Positions 33,181-42,800 of a stretch of 64,000 nucleotides of DNA are shown here, piece by piece. Position numbers and translations under genes: made by a program. The notes beneath the pieces were generated by a model. It worked only from the letters and a program-made list of their open reading frames with translations. It did no database searches and was not told the DNA's origin. Source of the stretch: Datisca glomerata (Eukaryota; Streptophyta; Magnoliopsida; Cucurbitales; Datiscaceae); the NCBI GenBank assembly GCA_003255025.1, contig QANY01002976.1:2048115-2112114 (forward strand), read 5' to 3'. The number at the start of each line of letters is the position of its first letter. Position 1 is the first letter of the stretch.

Positions 33181-34515
33181 CTTTTTTGTTGCAACCAACA
33201 TGGTAGAAGCAAGATATTACGAAGAAGATATCGATTTAATCAATTTTTTTGGAAGTAGTAAGTCAGGCCGCCCACATGGCATTACGACCCTAAAAGAACA
33301 TAAGCTTCTTTGTGAAGCGTTTGAGGAGACTTACAAAATTTGTATGGACCACCTTTAGCAAAGTTGTTTGGGTTGATAATTGAAGAATTCCTTGATGGAC
33401 TTCATAAAAGAAAAAGAGAAATTAGTTGCGGTGAAAGCGGCCCTTAAAAGACTATCGGCTTACTTGATCGATAAGAAGATAGAGAACGAAGTGGTCATTG
33501 ATTGGGTTGAATTTCTGAAAGAGGATGAGACTAAAGAGATTAGAGATTGTGACTTTGAAGAAGTTCGCCCAGCCCCAGCCAAGTTAGACGATTCAAAAGC
33601 TAAGATACAAGATCATTTGCTAGAAGTTAATCTTGGGACGGAAGATGATGTTCAGCCAACTTTTGTGAGTGGTTTATTAGAACCAAATTTCCAGGCCGAA
33701 GTCGTTAATATTTTGAAAGAATACAAGGATTCTTTGCATGGGATTATCACGAGATGTCTGGCCTAGATAGGGAGTTAGTCGAGCATAGACTTCCTATAAA
33801 AATGATTATAAGTCGCACAAGAAGGATGTCACCTGGCCTAGCAACCCCCAAGAAGGATGTCACCTGATGTAATGTTAAAGGTAATCAGAACAGCCATATA
33901 TGCAGAATGGTTATCAAATATTGTGCCGGTAGTAAAGAAAAATGGCAAGATTCGAGTTTGCATTGATTTTCGAAACTTGAACGCAGCCACTCCCAAAGAT
34001 GAATATCATATGCCAGTGACCGATCTTTTAATTGATGCAGTGGTTAAACATGAAATTTTATCTTTCATGGATGGTCATTCAGATTATAATCAAATCTATA
34101 TTGCGGAGGAAGATGTTTCAAAAACGGCGTTTAGATGCCCGGGAGCTATTGGGACTTTCGAATGGGTAGTCATGCCTTTCGGCCTAAAAAATGTTGGAGC
34201 GACGTATTAGCGAGCAATGAATACTATATTCCATGACATGATTGGCCGCATTATGGAAGTGTATATTGATGATGTAGTAGTTAAATCAGCCAAGAAAGAA
34301 GAGTATCTACTTGATTTCAGAAAAGCCTTTGAAAGGATGAGAGTTTACAAGTTGAAGATGAACCAACAATAGTGTGCTTTCGGTGTGTCAGCTGAAATTT
34401 TTTTGGGTTTTCTTGTTCATCAATGAGGGATTGAAATAGATAAGAATAAGGCATGAGCTATTATTGAGACTTCACCGCCAAAGACCAAGAAGAAGTTACA
34501 TCTAGCAATGTTGGA
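33181..34515 (+). pseudogene. gypsy reverse transcriptase, truncated; RNase H and integrase absent
   Basis: A spacer (33380-33766) precedes RT blocks at 33857-34210: VVKKNGKIRVCIDFRNLN, LSFMDGHSDYNQI, MPFGLKNVGATY. A TAG takes the place of the Gln after ATY. The active site YIDD is at 34262-34273 and the thumb reads FLGFLVH near 34405. Two further stops (TGA for the Arg positions of HRRGI and KARAI) follow. The reading ends near 34510 in unrelated sequence, so RNase H and integrase are missing by deletion. Confidence 0.87.
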
Positions 34516-35860
34516 CTCATCATTCCAAACCTAAATACAAAAGTATTATAGTATGAAGTTCAAAAGTAAGAGGCGGCTGCTAGTAAATTCTTGTCACAAG
34601 GAATATCATGACAAGAAAGCTGAATGGCACTATGAATGCCAATTATTTTCCACACATCACCAAAGACCAGTTCTACTATCCTCACCCATTTAACCCAATC
34701 TTCAGAGGGGATCGGCCAAGAGCGCATAGGTTTCGATGCTTTCCAAGAAGACCATTCGAGGCCAACATCACAAAAAGGGGAATTCTTTAGGGTGACAATA
34801 ATAAAAACGCTATTTACCTCCACGAGTATGCAATTTTTAAAGATTGGCCCAAGAGTATTCACCTTCGCTTGACGTGTGAGGAATCATGCATCGTCGGTCT
34901 ATACATCCGGCCACTTGTCTAAAGCTTGATGAAAATCATCACCAATGTGTTTACGAGTCATTCCTGCATAGAAAACCGCAGAGTTAAAAGGAGTATTAAA
35001 AGAAAATCACAAATTTCTTTTAACGTTGGCCAAAATCTCGGCCAAGGTTAAATGTTGGCCAAAAATTCGGCCAAGGTTACATGTTGGCCAGATTTTTGGC
35101 CTCACGATTCATTTGTCAATACTAGTGATATACGTGTGAAGCATTTAACAAAGAAGTTTAAGAGGATTTTCATCAAACACTTTTTAGGCGTAAAGGGTGT
35201 TTTAAAAATATAAGCCTCAATGGGGATCCAATGAGCCCTAATATGCAAGGAAGAAACTTGATGAAGTGCAAGAAAAGTGGAGCATTTAACAAAGATGACT
35301 TTCATCAAACACCTTGTGGGCATTCGAAGGTGTTTTAAAAGAATAAACTCCAACGGAGATTCAAGAAGCTCTAGTATGCAATTAGAAGGCAAATCAAGAA
35401 GAAAATCAATAATAAGGTTTCCAAAAGAAAGAACTTACTTGAGAAAGGATTGTCCTTTGTGTAGTTTTCTTTGAGTATGTTCTTCAAAGTTTGAGGTGAG
35501 TATTGGAGGTTTGAAAATGAAAGAAGGAAAGGGGATGTTATTTTTAAAAGTGTCAATTTTAGAAAAGAAATTGATTTATTAAATAAAAAAATTAATATGT
35601 GTGAAGTAATTGGCCAAGAGGCCAATTGTATCAAAATTGGCCTCTAAGCCAATTACTCCCAGCAATTGGCCGAGAAGCCAAATGCTGCTTCTCGGCCGAA
35701 ATGATCCCAGCAATTGGCTTTCTCGGCCAATCTCCTAACTGGTTTTTAGGTCAATTTTTTTTATTATTTTTTAGTTAAAATTATATTTTTTAAATATCCA
35801 TACTAGTGTTTTTCGGTTAACACATGTTCTATTAATATCAGCTAGTAGCCGATATCAACA
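34516..35860. other. Non-coding internal remainder of the gypsy element
   Basis: No domain is found. The stretch 35140-35390 holds two imperfect copies of a roughly 130-bp unit (GCATTTAACAAAG, then TTTTCATCAAACAC, then a GGGTGTTTTAAAA end). Short GGCCAA-rich runs near 35030-35100 and 35600-35750 echo the LTR subrepeat. Confidence 0.6.
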
Positions 35861-35876
35861 AAATATGGGGAGGTAA

Positions 35877-37093
35877 CGTTTGAGTCATAATTTGACAATT
35901 AATCAGAGTTAAAATGACTAAGTTAGGCCAAAATTTGACCAACAATAATATGTCATTTGATAACGTTTGGCCTATAATATTAATTACGAGTTTAAGATCG
36001 GAAACTACATGGTTGATTTTTTAATTTAGGGAAAGGAGTTTTTTATCGTTTGTGAATTAAACGAAGTGCCATATATATGTACATACATAAAATATATTAT
36101 AAAATCTAATGTTGGCCAACGCCTTGGCTAAGATCTCATTTTGGCCAACGTCTAGGCCGAAGTCTCATTTTTGGCCAACGTCTAGGCCAAAGTCTCATTT
36201 TGGCCAACGTCTAGGCCGAAGTCTCGTTTTGGCCAACGTCTTGGCCGAAGTCTCATTTTGGCCAACGTCTAGGCCGAAGTCTCTTTTTTGCCAACGTCTA
36301 GGCCAAAAACTCATTTTAGTCAACATCTATGCCAAAAACTCACTTTGGCCAACGTCTTGGCTGATTTTTTTTAAGGTTTCATCTTGGCCGATTTCGACCA
36401 AGATGTTTTTAGTTGGTAAAAGATGAATTCTAATATTTTCGATAACAATATGTAAGTGCGGATAACAAGGCCATGAATCTTAACAATGGAGATAACCATA
36501 TCAGATTTTGGGATCAAGCCAAGGAGAGTCCATCTGTGAGAAGACTCTACGCCTATATATGGAGACCAAGTAGATAGATAGAAGGGGACGGTAAAAAACA
36601 TCCAAAAAAAACAAGCTTTTAACTTGTCAATCTAGTTTTGTTCTTGAGTTTTTACTACTTAGTTTTTCACAAACCGGTGTACTTTATTTTCGTAAGTCTT
36701 TTACTTTAGCAATTTTCAAGTTTACTCTTTGCAAACTTTATATTCAATTACTTAGAATTGTTTTTTTGTTACTCGTTCATTTTTCTAAATAGTTATATAA
36801 AGTTTGAGTTTCTTTGTTCATTTTTTCTAGCATTTCATTTCCAATCTAAGTTCTTAGTTTTTTTATTGCAAGTAATAGTAGGACTCTAGAGGAAATTTAT
36901 TCTCTACTCTTCACAATCGTTTTATTATTAGAAGTTAGATAAACAATTAGATATCTTTTAATTCGGTTTCTTTGATCGAATTTTGGCATGCTCGTGCACT
37001 AATTTATCAGTGATGCAGGTTTTTGACTCAGACCGTCATCAGGGTCTAGGTGTTTATCAACCCAGCAAGTTGGCCGAGATTTTTAGCCAAACA
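35877..37093 (+). repeat. 3' LTR of the gypsy element, full length
   Basis: 1217 bp. The left half matches the 5' LTR and has nine 29-bp subrepeats. A unique middle (about 36418-36965) includes CCTATATATGGAGACC near 36550, a likely TATA box and start region. The end again matches the 5' LTR. Confidence 0.9.
36111..36372 (+). repeat. 29-bp subrepeats in the 3' LTR, about 9 copies
   Basis: Same unit as in the 5' LTR, nine copies. The copy number therefore differs between the two LTRs of one element. Confidence 0.95.
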
Positions 37094-37403
37094 GTTTGGA
37101 AGTACTTTTTTCCAACCTTTTAAAAGAAACTTCGGATTGTTACCATGATGGATCAATGTTCTCCTATCGGATACTTTGAAAAATTTTAAAATACAATTCA
37201 AAATTGGATTGGTCACCAATGATAGAATTTAGTTTTAGTTGATCATTAATTGTTCGATTTGACACCATACCAACTAGGATGTGTAAGTTGTTTAATTATG
37301 CAAGGTGTTAATACACAACTCTTCTTATCGCACCAAAGATGATTAGTAAATAACTCTATTTACATACTTCTAAATAAATGTACTTCGAACTAGTTATGTC
37401 GAA

Positions 37404-37518
37404 TGACAAAATGGGTTAGTGCAGTTGATTAAGCCCCCACACACATACCTTAGAGGTCGGGGTTCGAGTCATATTCTCCATTCTCCTTAAATGTAACTTT
37501 GACAAAAATAATAATTTG
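37404..37518 (+). mobile_element. tRNA-derived SINE, about 115 bp
   Basis: A pol III box A TAGTGCAGTTG (37417-37427) and a box B GGTTCGAGTCA (37461-37471, last base off consensus) lie 33 bases apart. The body is flanked by TGTCGAA at 37397-37403 and 37519-37525, an exact 7-bp duplication. No coding capacity. It is too short and lacks a cloverleaf 3' half, so it is not a tRNA gene. Confidence 0.78.
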
Positions 37519-37999
37519 TGTCGAACAGAATTACTTCAAAGAAAAAAAACTCCAGTATGGTACCTGCGAAACAATGATCGGATGTTGGGTGGTTCTAAAG
37601 ATTACACAAGTCAAGTCAAGTTAATTTAGCCCTAATCTGGCTATTTCTAAGGAGTTTAAATTAGATTCTTCTTCCAATACCCAAGTTGATTGGATTCATC
37701 CATTATCACACATTCTCATCACTTCCTAATTATCCTCAATTATCTAAATTCAAAATTCATCTTCATCGCAAGGGGAAGTCTTTGACAATCTTGTATATCT
37801 CTATTTCTAAGGATATTGGCTTAATAACTAATGGCATGTTTACTAAATTTTAGATTAAAGATTTGGATTAAGGGTTTCGATTAAGGGTTTGGATTAAGGA
37901 TTCAGATTTAGGATTTGAATTTAGAATTTGTAATATTGTGCTTACTATGAATTTGAATATGTTGGATTAGATGATTTGGATTATGTTAGATTATATAAG

Positions 38000-38802
38000 T
38001 GTTTGGGGGGTTTAGGGTGAAGTATGATTTGAGTGACTTAATCTACGACAAGTAAGCCTGGGAACGAGGGAGTTGGTGGTCGGAGGGTGAAGGACAAGTG
38101 ACAATAGGCAGCCACCGGAAGGTGATAGATGCCTTCGAAACTCTAAGGTAGGTGAGAAGTTCGTGGAGGGAATATTCTCGAGGTTCTCTGTCTCGAGATC
38201 AGTGAGAATTGATGTCTCCATAATGGTACTAGGAACCCTTTTTATAGATGGGGTCGAGTGGAGACCACATGCATGTCATTTACAACCGCACGACAATCAC
38301 GTGATCACGCCTAAAACCTGGTCACATGTTAAAAAGTGACATTGTGCCACATCCTCAAAACGACGTAGGCATTCCCGACGACGGGTGGACATACGCGTCT
38401 CTATACCGATGGGTCGCGTATTGTGTCTCTTTTTACCTTTCTCTATCATAAGGGAGCACATCCAATGTGCCTAAGGAGACTATACTCTTCAAGAAGTTCT
38501 TCCTCTCTTGGTATAGCATAACTTTGCCCTAATCCTACCAGGCCACATGCCCCAGATTATTCCCAGGCAAGGAAGAGCCTTCGAGCATTTGTCACTTAGC
38601 TAGAAAGTAAGACTTAACACTTAACATACAATCTCAAAATGGGCTCGCCACCTTTATAGGTCCAAGTGTGGCCCTTACAAACATATTTGTTATTACCCTA
38701 CTTCAGATCTATCATGCCACGTAGGCGCTATCCAATCTCATCCTTGAGTTTCACGTTTATACTTATACACGTCATTCGTGATGAGGTGGTCCACTATCTA
38801 CA
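38000..38802 (-). repeat. LTR of the gag-only element (3' LTR on minus strand)
   Basis: About 803 bp. Its right part (38545-38802) matches 42340-42544: CCTACCAG, CCCAGATT, TTCCCAG, TTTATAGGTCCA, then ACAAACATATTTGTTATTACCC. The left limit rests on the TG end next to the target duplication. Confidence 0.7.
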
Positions 38803-39810
38803 TTAGCCCCATGTACAAGTTCAAATGTGTAGCATTTGATCTTGTACATAGTCCATGCTTGTGTTGTGGTCTTAATTGATGAGCCATATGTTCAATTGTG
38901 AGGGTTGTCTTTGTTGTTGTAGTCCCTAGCTAGATGTGATGGTGTACCAATTGCTTTCATTTAGCCTCCAATAAGAGTGTAAAGAAGTAGCTAGCTAGGC
39001 ACGGAAGAATGATTAGCTGAAAAAACATATACACTAGTGAAGCACAGCCTCAAGTTCAATGTTACCATAAGAGAATATACACGGTAATATATGTATCATA
39101 TGCATGTTCATATTGTGCGGCCAAAAACCAAAGTATCATGATACATGAGAGTGCTAGGCAACACTTTCTACTTGCATTATTCTTGTATATGATATATACA
39201 GTTCAATGATGTGTTCATAATCATTTCTAGAGATAATTCATTAAAATCGTGAACAAACGTACCACCACTTTCTGATACTGAGATAATAAACCAGGGCAAA
39301 GTTTATAAAGAAATGGCCCGGCGGCAGGTGCACATGCTGGAGTGCCGTCCATAGACGATTTGACTTGTGAAAGTGCATACATGTAGGAACACGCATGATA
39401 CTGTCTAAGAAGGCGCACACATACACAAAAATATAACCAAGTTGCCTAAGGAGGCGCGTGCATATTGGACTATCCGTAATGGTCATGCTTAAAGGGTTAT
39501 ATACCCATCTCTACTTCAGATTTTATCATGCATCAGTTCATACTTTGAATTTTCATCAAACATGCTTATCCGTTCCTACTTCAAACTGTTATCATGCATT
39601 CCTTATTCGCACATAAGTCGCTCTTACATATGACTTTTAACATGAGCATATTCATAATAAATCTCTAGGTTAGATTTAATCTACATGACAACGGTCATAT
39701 TCTGTAGTAACAAGCGAAGTAAGCAGTTAAAACAACTTATGTATTTCAAACACATTATGGCGGCCAAGTTCCGCTATGAAGGGATTTGCATGTCGTTCCG
39801 CCCAAATACC

Positions 39811-40098
39811 TTTGTTGAAATGTCTTTATTGCATTTCACGAATAAACTTTACTAAAACGTCTTAAATGCATCCCAATGATATACTCTGCTGAAATGTCTC
39901 AAAGGCGTTTCAAGAACCAACTTTGCTAAAACGTTTTAAACGCGTTTTAGGAACAACATTTGTCGAAACATCTTAAATTCATTTCAGGAGCAACCTTTGC
40001 TGAAACGTCTTACATGTGTTTCAGGAGCTAACTTTGCTTAAATGTCTTACACGCATTTCAGGAACAAGCTTTGCTGAAAAGTCTTAATTGCGTTTCAG
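39811..40098 (-). repeat. 37-bp tandem array, eight copies
   Basis: The unit begins TTTGCTGAAACGTCTTA and ends TTTCAGGARCAAC. Seven full copies of exactly 37 bases and an eighth of 29 occupy 39811-40098 without a single length change. It lies in the 3' non-coding part of the gag-only element. Confidence 0.94.
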
Positions 40099-40459
40099 CA
40101 TGACGGGCCCGTATAAGTTTTCGAGCTATTTTAATAATCATAAAAGTTGAAGTAAAAGTTACAATGTTAACCATGATAGTTTTTTTATGCACTTGAAGTT
40201 GAACATCGTCGATACAACTTGAAGCGTTTGAGGATCATCTCATCTACTATCAGCCATAGAGGTGGCCTTATGTGGCCCTTCATATTCGTACAAGCATGCA
40301 CATAGACAAATTATTGTAATTTTTGGAATAGATATTTCATAAATAAACATGCGTATTGTGACTTCGAGTACATAATCTTTGGACCTTACAACACATGATT
40401 GCCTTTGTACTTAACATACCCATCCTCGGGTTTTGTAGCATATTAGCCACTTTCTGTTA

Positions 40460-41935
40460 CGATGGTCCTGTAGCGTGTGGTGGGAAAGGTTGGTTCCACG
40501 CGACTTCTATGTTTGGAGCTTGTCATTGAAAATCCGTCTCAAAGTTTTACAATCTTTGGCATTAGTGGTGTCTCGGTGGAAGCGGCAATACCGAGGTGAT
40601 TCTATTTCGTCTCTGGTGGGCAAGTTTCCACCCAAGGACTTCGCACGACCTTATCCTTGACCCAGGCATCCACATCGCTTCTACCTTATCCATGGAGCAA
40701 GGGAAAGGTGGGGGATCATCCCTTTCACTTATGTCCCGTTTTGCACCTCGCCCTTGGGGTTGTGTCATGGCTAGTTGCGGCGTGTATCTTGTAGGCTTCC
40801 ATGCAAACCCCATGCGCTCACTCTGTTCTGCAACCTTTTATTTAGACACCGAAGAGTTGGTGCGTTGAGCAGCTACATGGAGGCGTGAGAAAATGGCGAT
40901 GTCGAGGCCAAATGCGCTCTATACTCATTCATCATTCCGTAGATGCACATCTTCACCAAGACTTCCTCCTACTCTTCCTGGCAATTCAGTGCTTTGTCTT
41001 TGAATCGTCTCACATAAGTCATCAGGTTCTCATCTTTCTTTTGACGCTCACGCCCCAACTCGAGAATGCTCATCTATTCCTCAGACACAAAAAACTTTAT
41101 CATGAAGGCAGAAACCATATGCGACCATGTTAAAACTTATCTCGGCGCCAGATTGATGTTCCATGTATATGTTTGCTCAATCAGCAATTTTGAAAACTCC
41201 CTCAGCCTCATGGACTCATCACATCCGTGAGGGTCCAAGTCATCAATGAAACATATGACGTGCTCTCTAGCACACTCTTCTTTCCCGTTGTACTTACATA
41301 ACTTTGGGGGCACATAATCGGACGGATACGACTTCATGGCCAGCTCACATGGGTAAGGGGGACGAAAGTCCACTATCATCTCGCTCAATGAGGGTTTGAT
41401 GCGCTCCATCTCCGACATCTTTTACAGTGTCTCGTTGATAACAAAAGGGCATGTGTCAGTTCCATCAACCGAGATGTCACGTCCCAGTGCAGGACATGCG
41501 AAGGCTGCCGGGAAGGCTATTGGCGGAATGATAACATTTACAGAGTCACTCAAGTGACCCACGTTCTGATCACTATTTGATGTCCCTGACCCGGACGAGC
41601 CCCTAGGATTCATAGGTGGAATCTGTCTATCGGCATCAGTCTGGTTCGTCATGAGGAGGGATAACATGAAAAACAGGCAGTGGTGGTGGAGAATTCTAAG
41701 CAGCTGCAAGCAGAGAGGTAAGCGTACCCAACAAGTCACGAATTTCAGCGTTAGAGGCCTGGAGCTCTCTGATGGTGTTAGTCTGCTCAGTCGTTGTCAT
41801 TGTAGCAGTAGCAATGACTTGGAGGTTGGTTCTCTCCCTGGAAGTAGCCTCTTCCAGGTCATGGTTCTCTATAGTTGGGTTAACATCATCTCCTTCCAAG
41901 TTGCATTTAAGTTGTGGGGCTATGACTCTATCCAT
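40460..41935 (-). pseudogene. gypsy gag gene of the non-autonomous element, broken
   Basis: The minus-strand ATG at 41935 opens MDRVIAPQLKCNLEG and runs into a coiled Thr/Gln/Glu stretch. A second piece (41422-41739) is Ser/Pro-rich. A third (41137-41418) holds the gag core: PPKLCKYNGKEECAREHVICF, then LREFSKLLIEQTYTW. The reading continues to about 40460 with FMIKFF, DENLMTYVRRFKDKALNC and a C-terminal basic part (open at 40562-40813). Three or more frame changes are needed, so no full protein is made. Such gags could package element RNA using enzymes of a partner. Confidence 0.8.
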
Positions 41936-42055
41936 TGTATATAAATGTAATGTTAATCATAGGTTTCTATATGCTTAAGGAATTGGATCTGTAGAGTAAA
42001 GTACGAAAGTACATTTATATACAATGGATAGAGCCATAGCCCCACAACTTAAATG
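41904..42055. repeat. 46-bp near-perfect inverted repeat at the gag start
   Basis: The arms 41904-41949 and 42010-42055 are reverse complements at 45 of 46 positions, with a 60-base spacer. The left arm contains the gag start codon and its first codons. A transcript of this region would fold into a long stem covering the start. Confidence 0.95.
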
Positions 42056-42339
42056 AATCTAAAGCAGTGGAATTCCAGTCACTAGCAAGATTGGCGACAA
42101 AGACTCGAGACTCGCTACCTTCAATTAACCCGTCGCTACTTCCGACTGCCTCCCTTCTCGACGCCAACTCCCGATTTTAGTCTCAGGGGAAGTGGGGGAA
42201 GGAGAGGATCTCACGGCATTTATTTAGCTTTTTGGTCATAGGTTGCCAGTTTTCGGAGCTCACTTTGCAGGTCAAAACTATCATAAGACAAAAGAGTAAC
42301 TTATTTAGACGAGAAGTGTGATAGTGTCATTTCCCCAAA

Positions 42340-42544
42340 AACCTACCAGACCATAGCCCCCAGATTGTTCCCAAGTAAAGAAGAGTCTTTGAACCTTTTA
42401 TAGGTCCAGATGTAACCCTTACAAACATATTTGTTATTACCCTACTTCAGCTTTATCATGCCACATAGTGCTATCAAACCCCGTCGTTGAGCTCCACGTG
42501 TATACTCAGACACGTTATTCGTGATGAGGTGTCCGCTACCTACA
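42340..42544 (-). repeat. Matching part of the 5' LTR of the gag-only element
   Basis: It shares the TTTATAGGTCCA and TATTTGTTATTACCC blocks and the ACCTACA end with 38545-38802, but lacks about 70 bp in the middle. The rest of this LTR, towards the gag gene, has no counterpart in the left LTR that I could see. Confidence 0.72.
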
Positions 42545-42800
42545 ATAAGTTTATTATAATTTGATAACTTTAAAAGGTGTATTTTTGACTTTTAACATTA
42601 AAACTAATAAATATTGATATTAAGATTTGTAATTTCCTATCTTTAGTTGGATTAGAAATCTATAAAAACAAAGATTTCAAATTCAATAATGTGGTGAGTC
42701 CCACATAAATTTTTTAATTTTATTTTAATAAACATGGATTTGGATTATAATTCAATCTTTAGGATTTATAATCTAAATTCACCAAATAAATATGACATAA

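Larger units (their letters stand above)
27491..37093 (+). mobile_element. Ty3/gypsy element (Tat-like) with unequal LTRs and nested solo LTR
   Basis: Two related LTRs bound the element, 27491-28246 and 35877-37093, with an exact GTTTG duplication (27486-27490 and 37094-37098). The LTR starts read TATTTGAG and CGTTTGAG, both one step from TGTTTGAG; the ends read AGCCAAACA. The site TGGCACACCCGGTGGGAC follows the left LTR at 28252 and is a primer-binding sequence of the kind seen in Tat elements. A GGGGAGG purine tract precedes the right LTR. Inside are gag, protease and RT, but RNase H and integrase are lost. A 2177-bp solo LTR interrupts gag. The element is inactive. Confidence 0.93.
38000..42544 (-). 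mobile_element. Gag-only gypsy element (TR-GAG-like), minus strand
   Basis: The plus-strand limits are TGTTTGGGGG (38000) and GCTACCTACA (ending 42544), with an exact ATAAG duplication at 37995-37999 and 42545-42549. On the minus strand a gag gene runs from 41935 to about 40460 and no protease, RT or integrase follows. The 3' LTR on the minus strand is 38000-38802. Only its U3-side part is repeated at 42340-42544, so the other LTR is partly replaced or diverged. Non-autonomous gag-only gypsy elements of this plan are known in plants. Confidence 0.78.
37832..42797. mobile_element. Tourist-like (PIF/Harbinger) MITE, split by a gypsy element
   Basis: Inverted ends TGGCATGTTTA (37832) and TAAATATGACA (ends 42797) are flanked by TAA on both sides (37829-37831, 42798-42800). 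A 3-bp TWA duplication is typical of PIF/Harbinger. Without the insertion at 38000-42544 the MITE would be about 420 bp, AT-rich, with GGATTWAGG-type subrepeats on the left. No transposase is present. Confidence 0.72.

Noticed and set aside
37404..37518. tRNA gene from box A and box B (also 62091-62297)
   Set aside because: No cloverleaf can be folded through the acceptor and anticodon parts; target duplications show SINEs.
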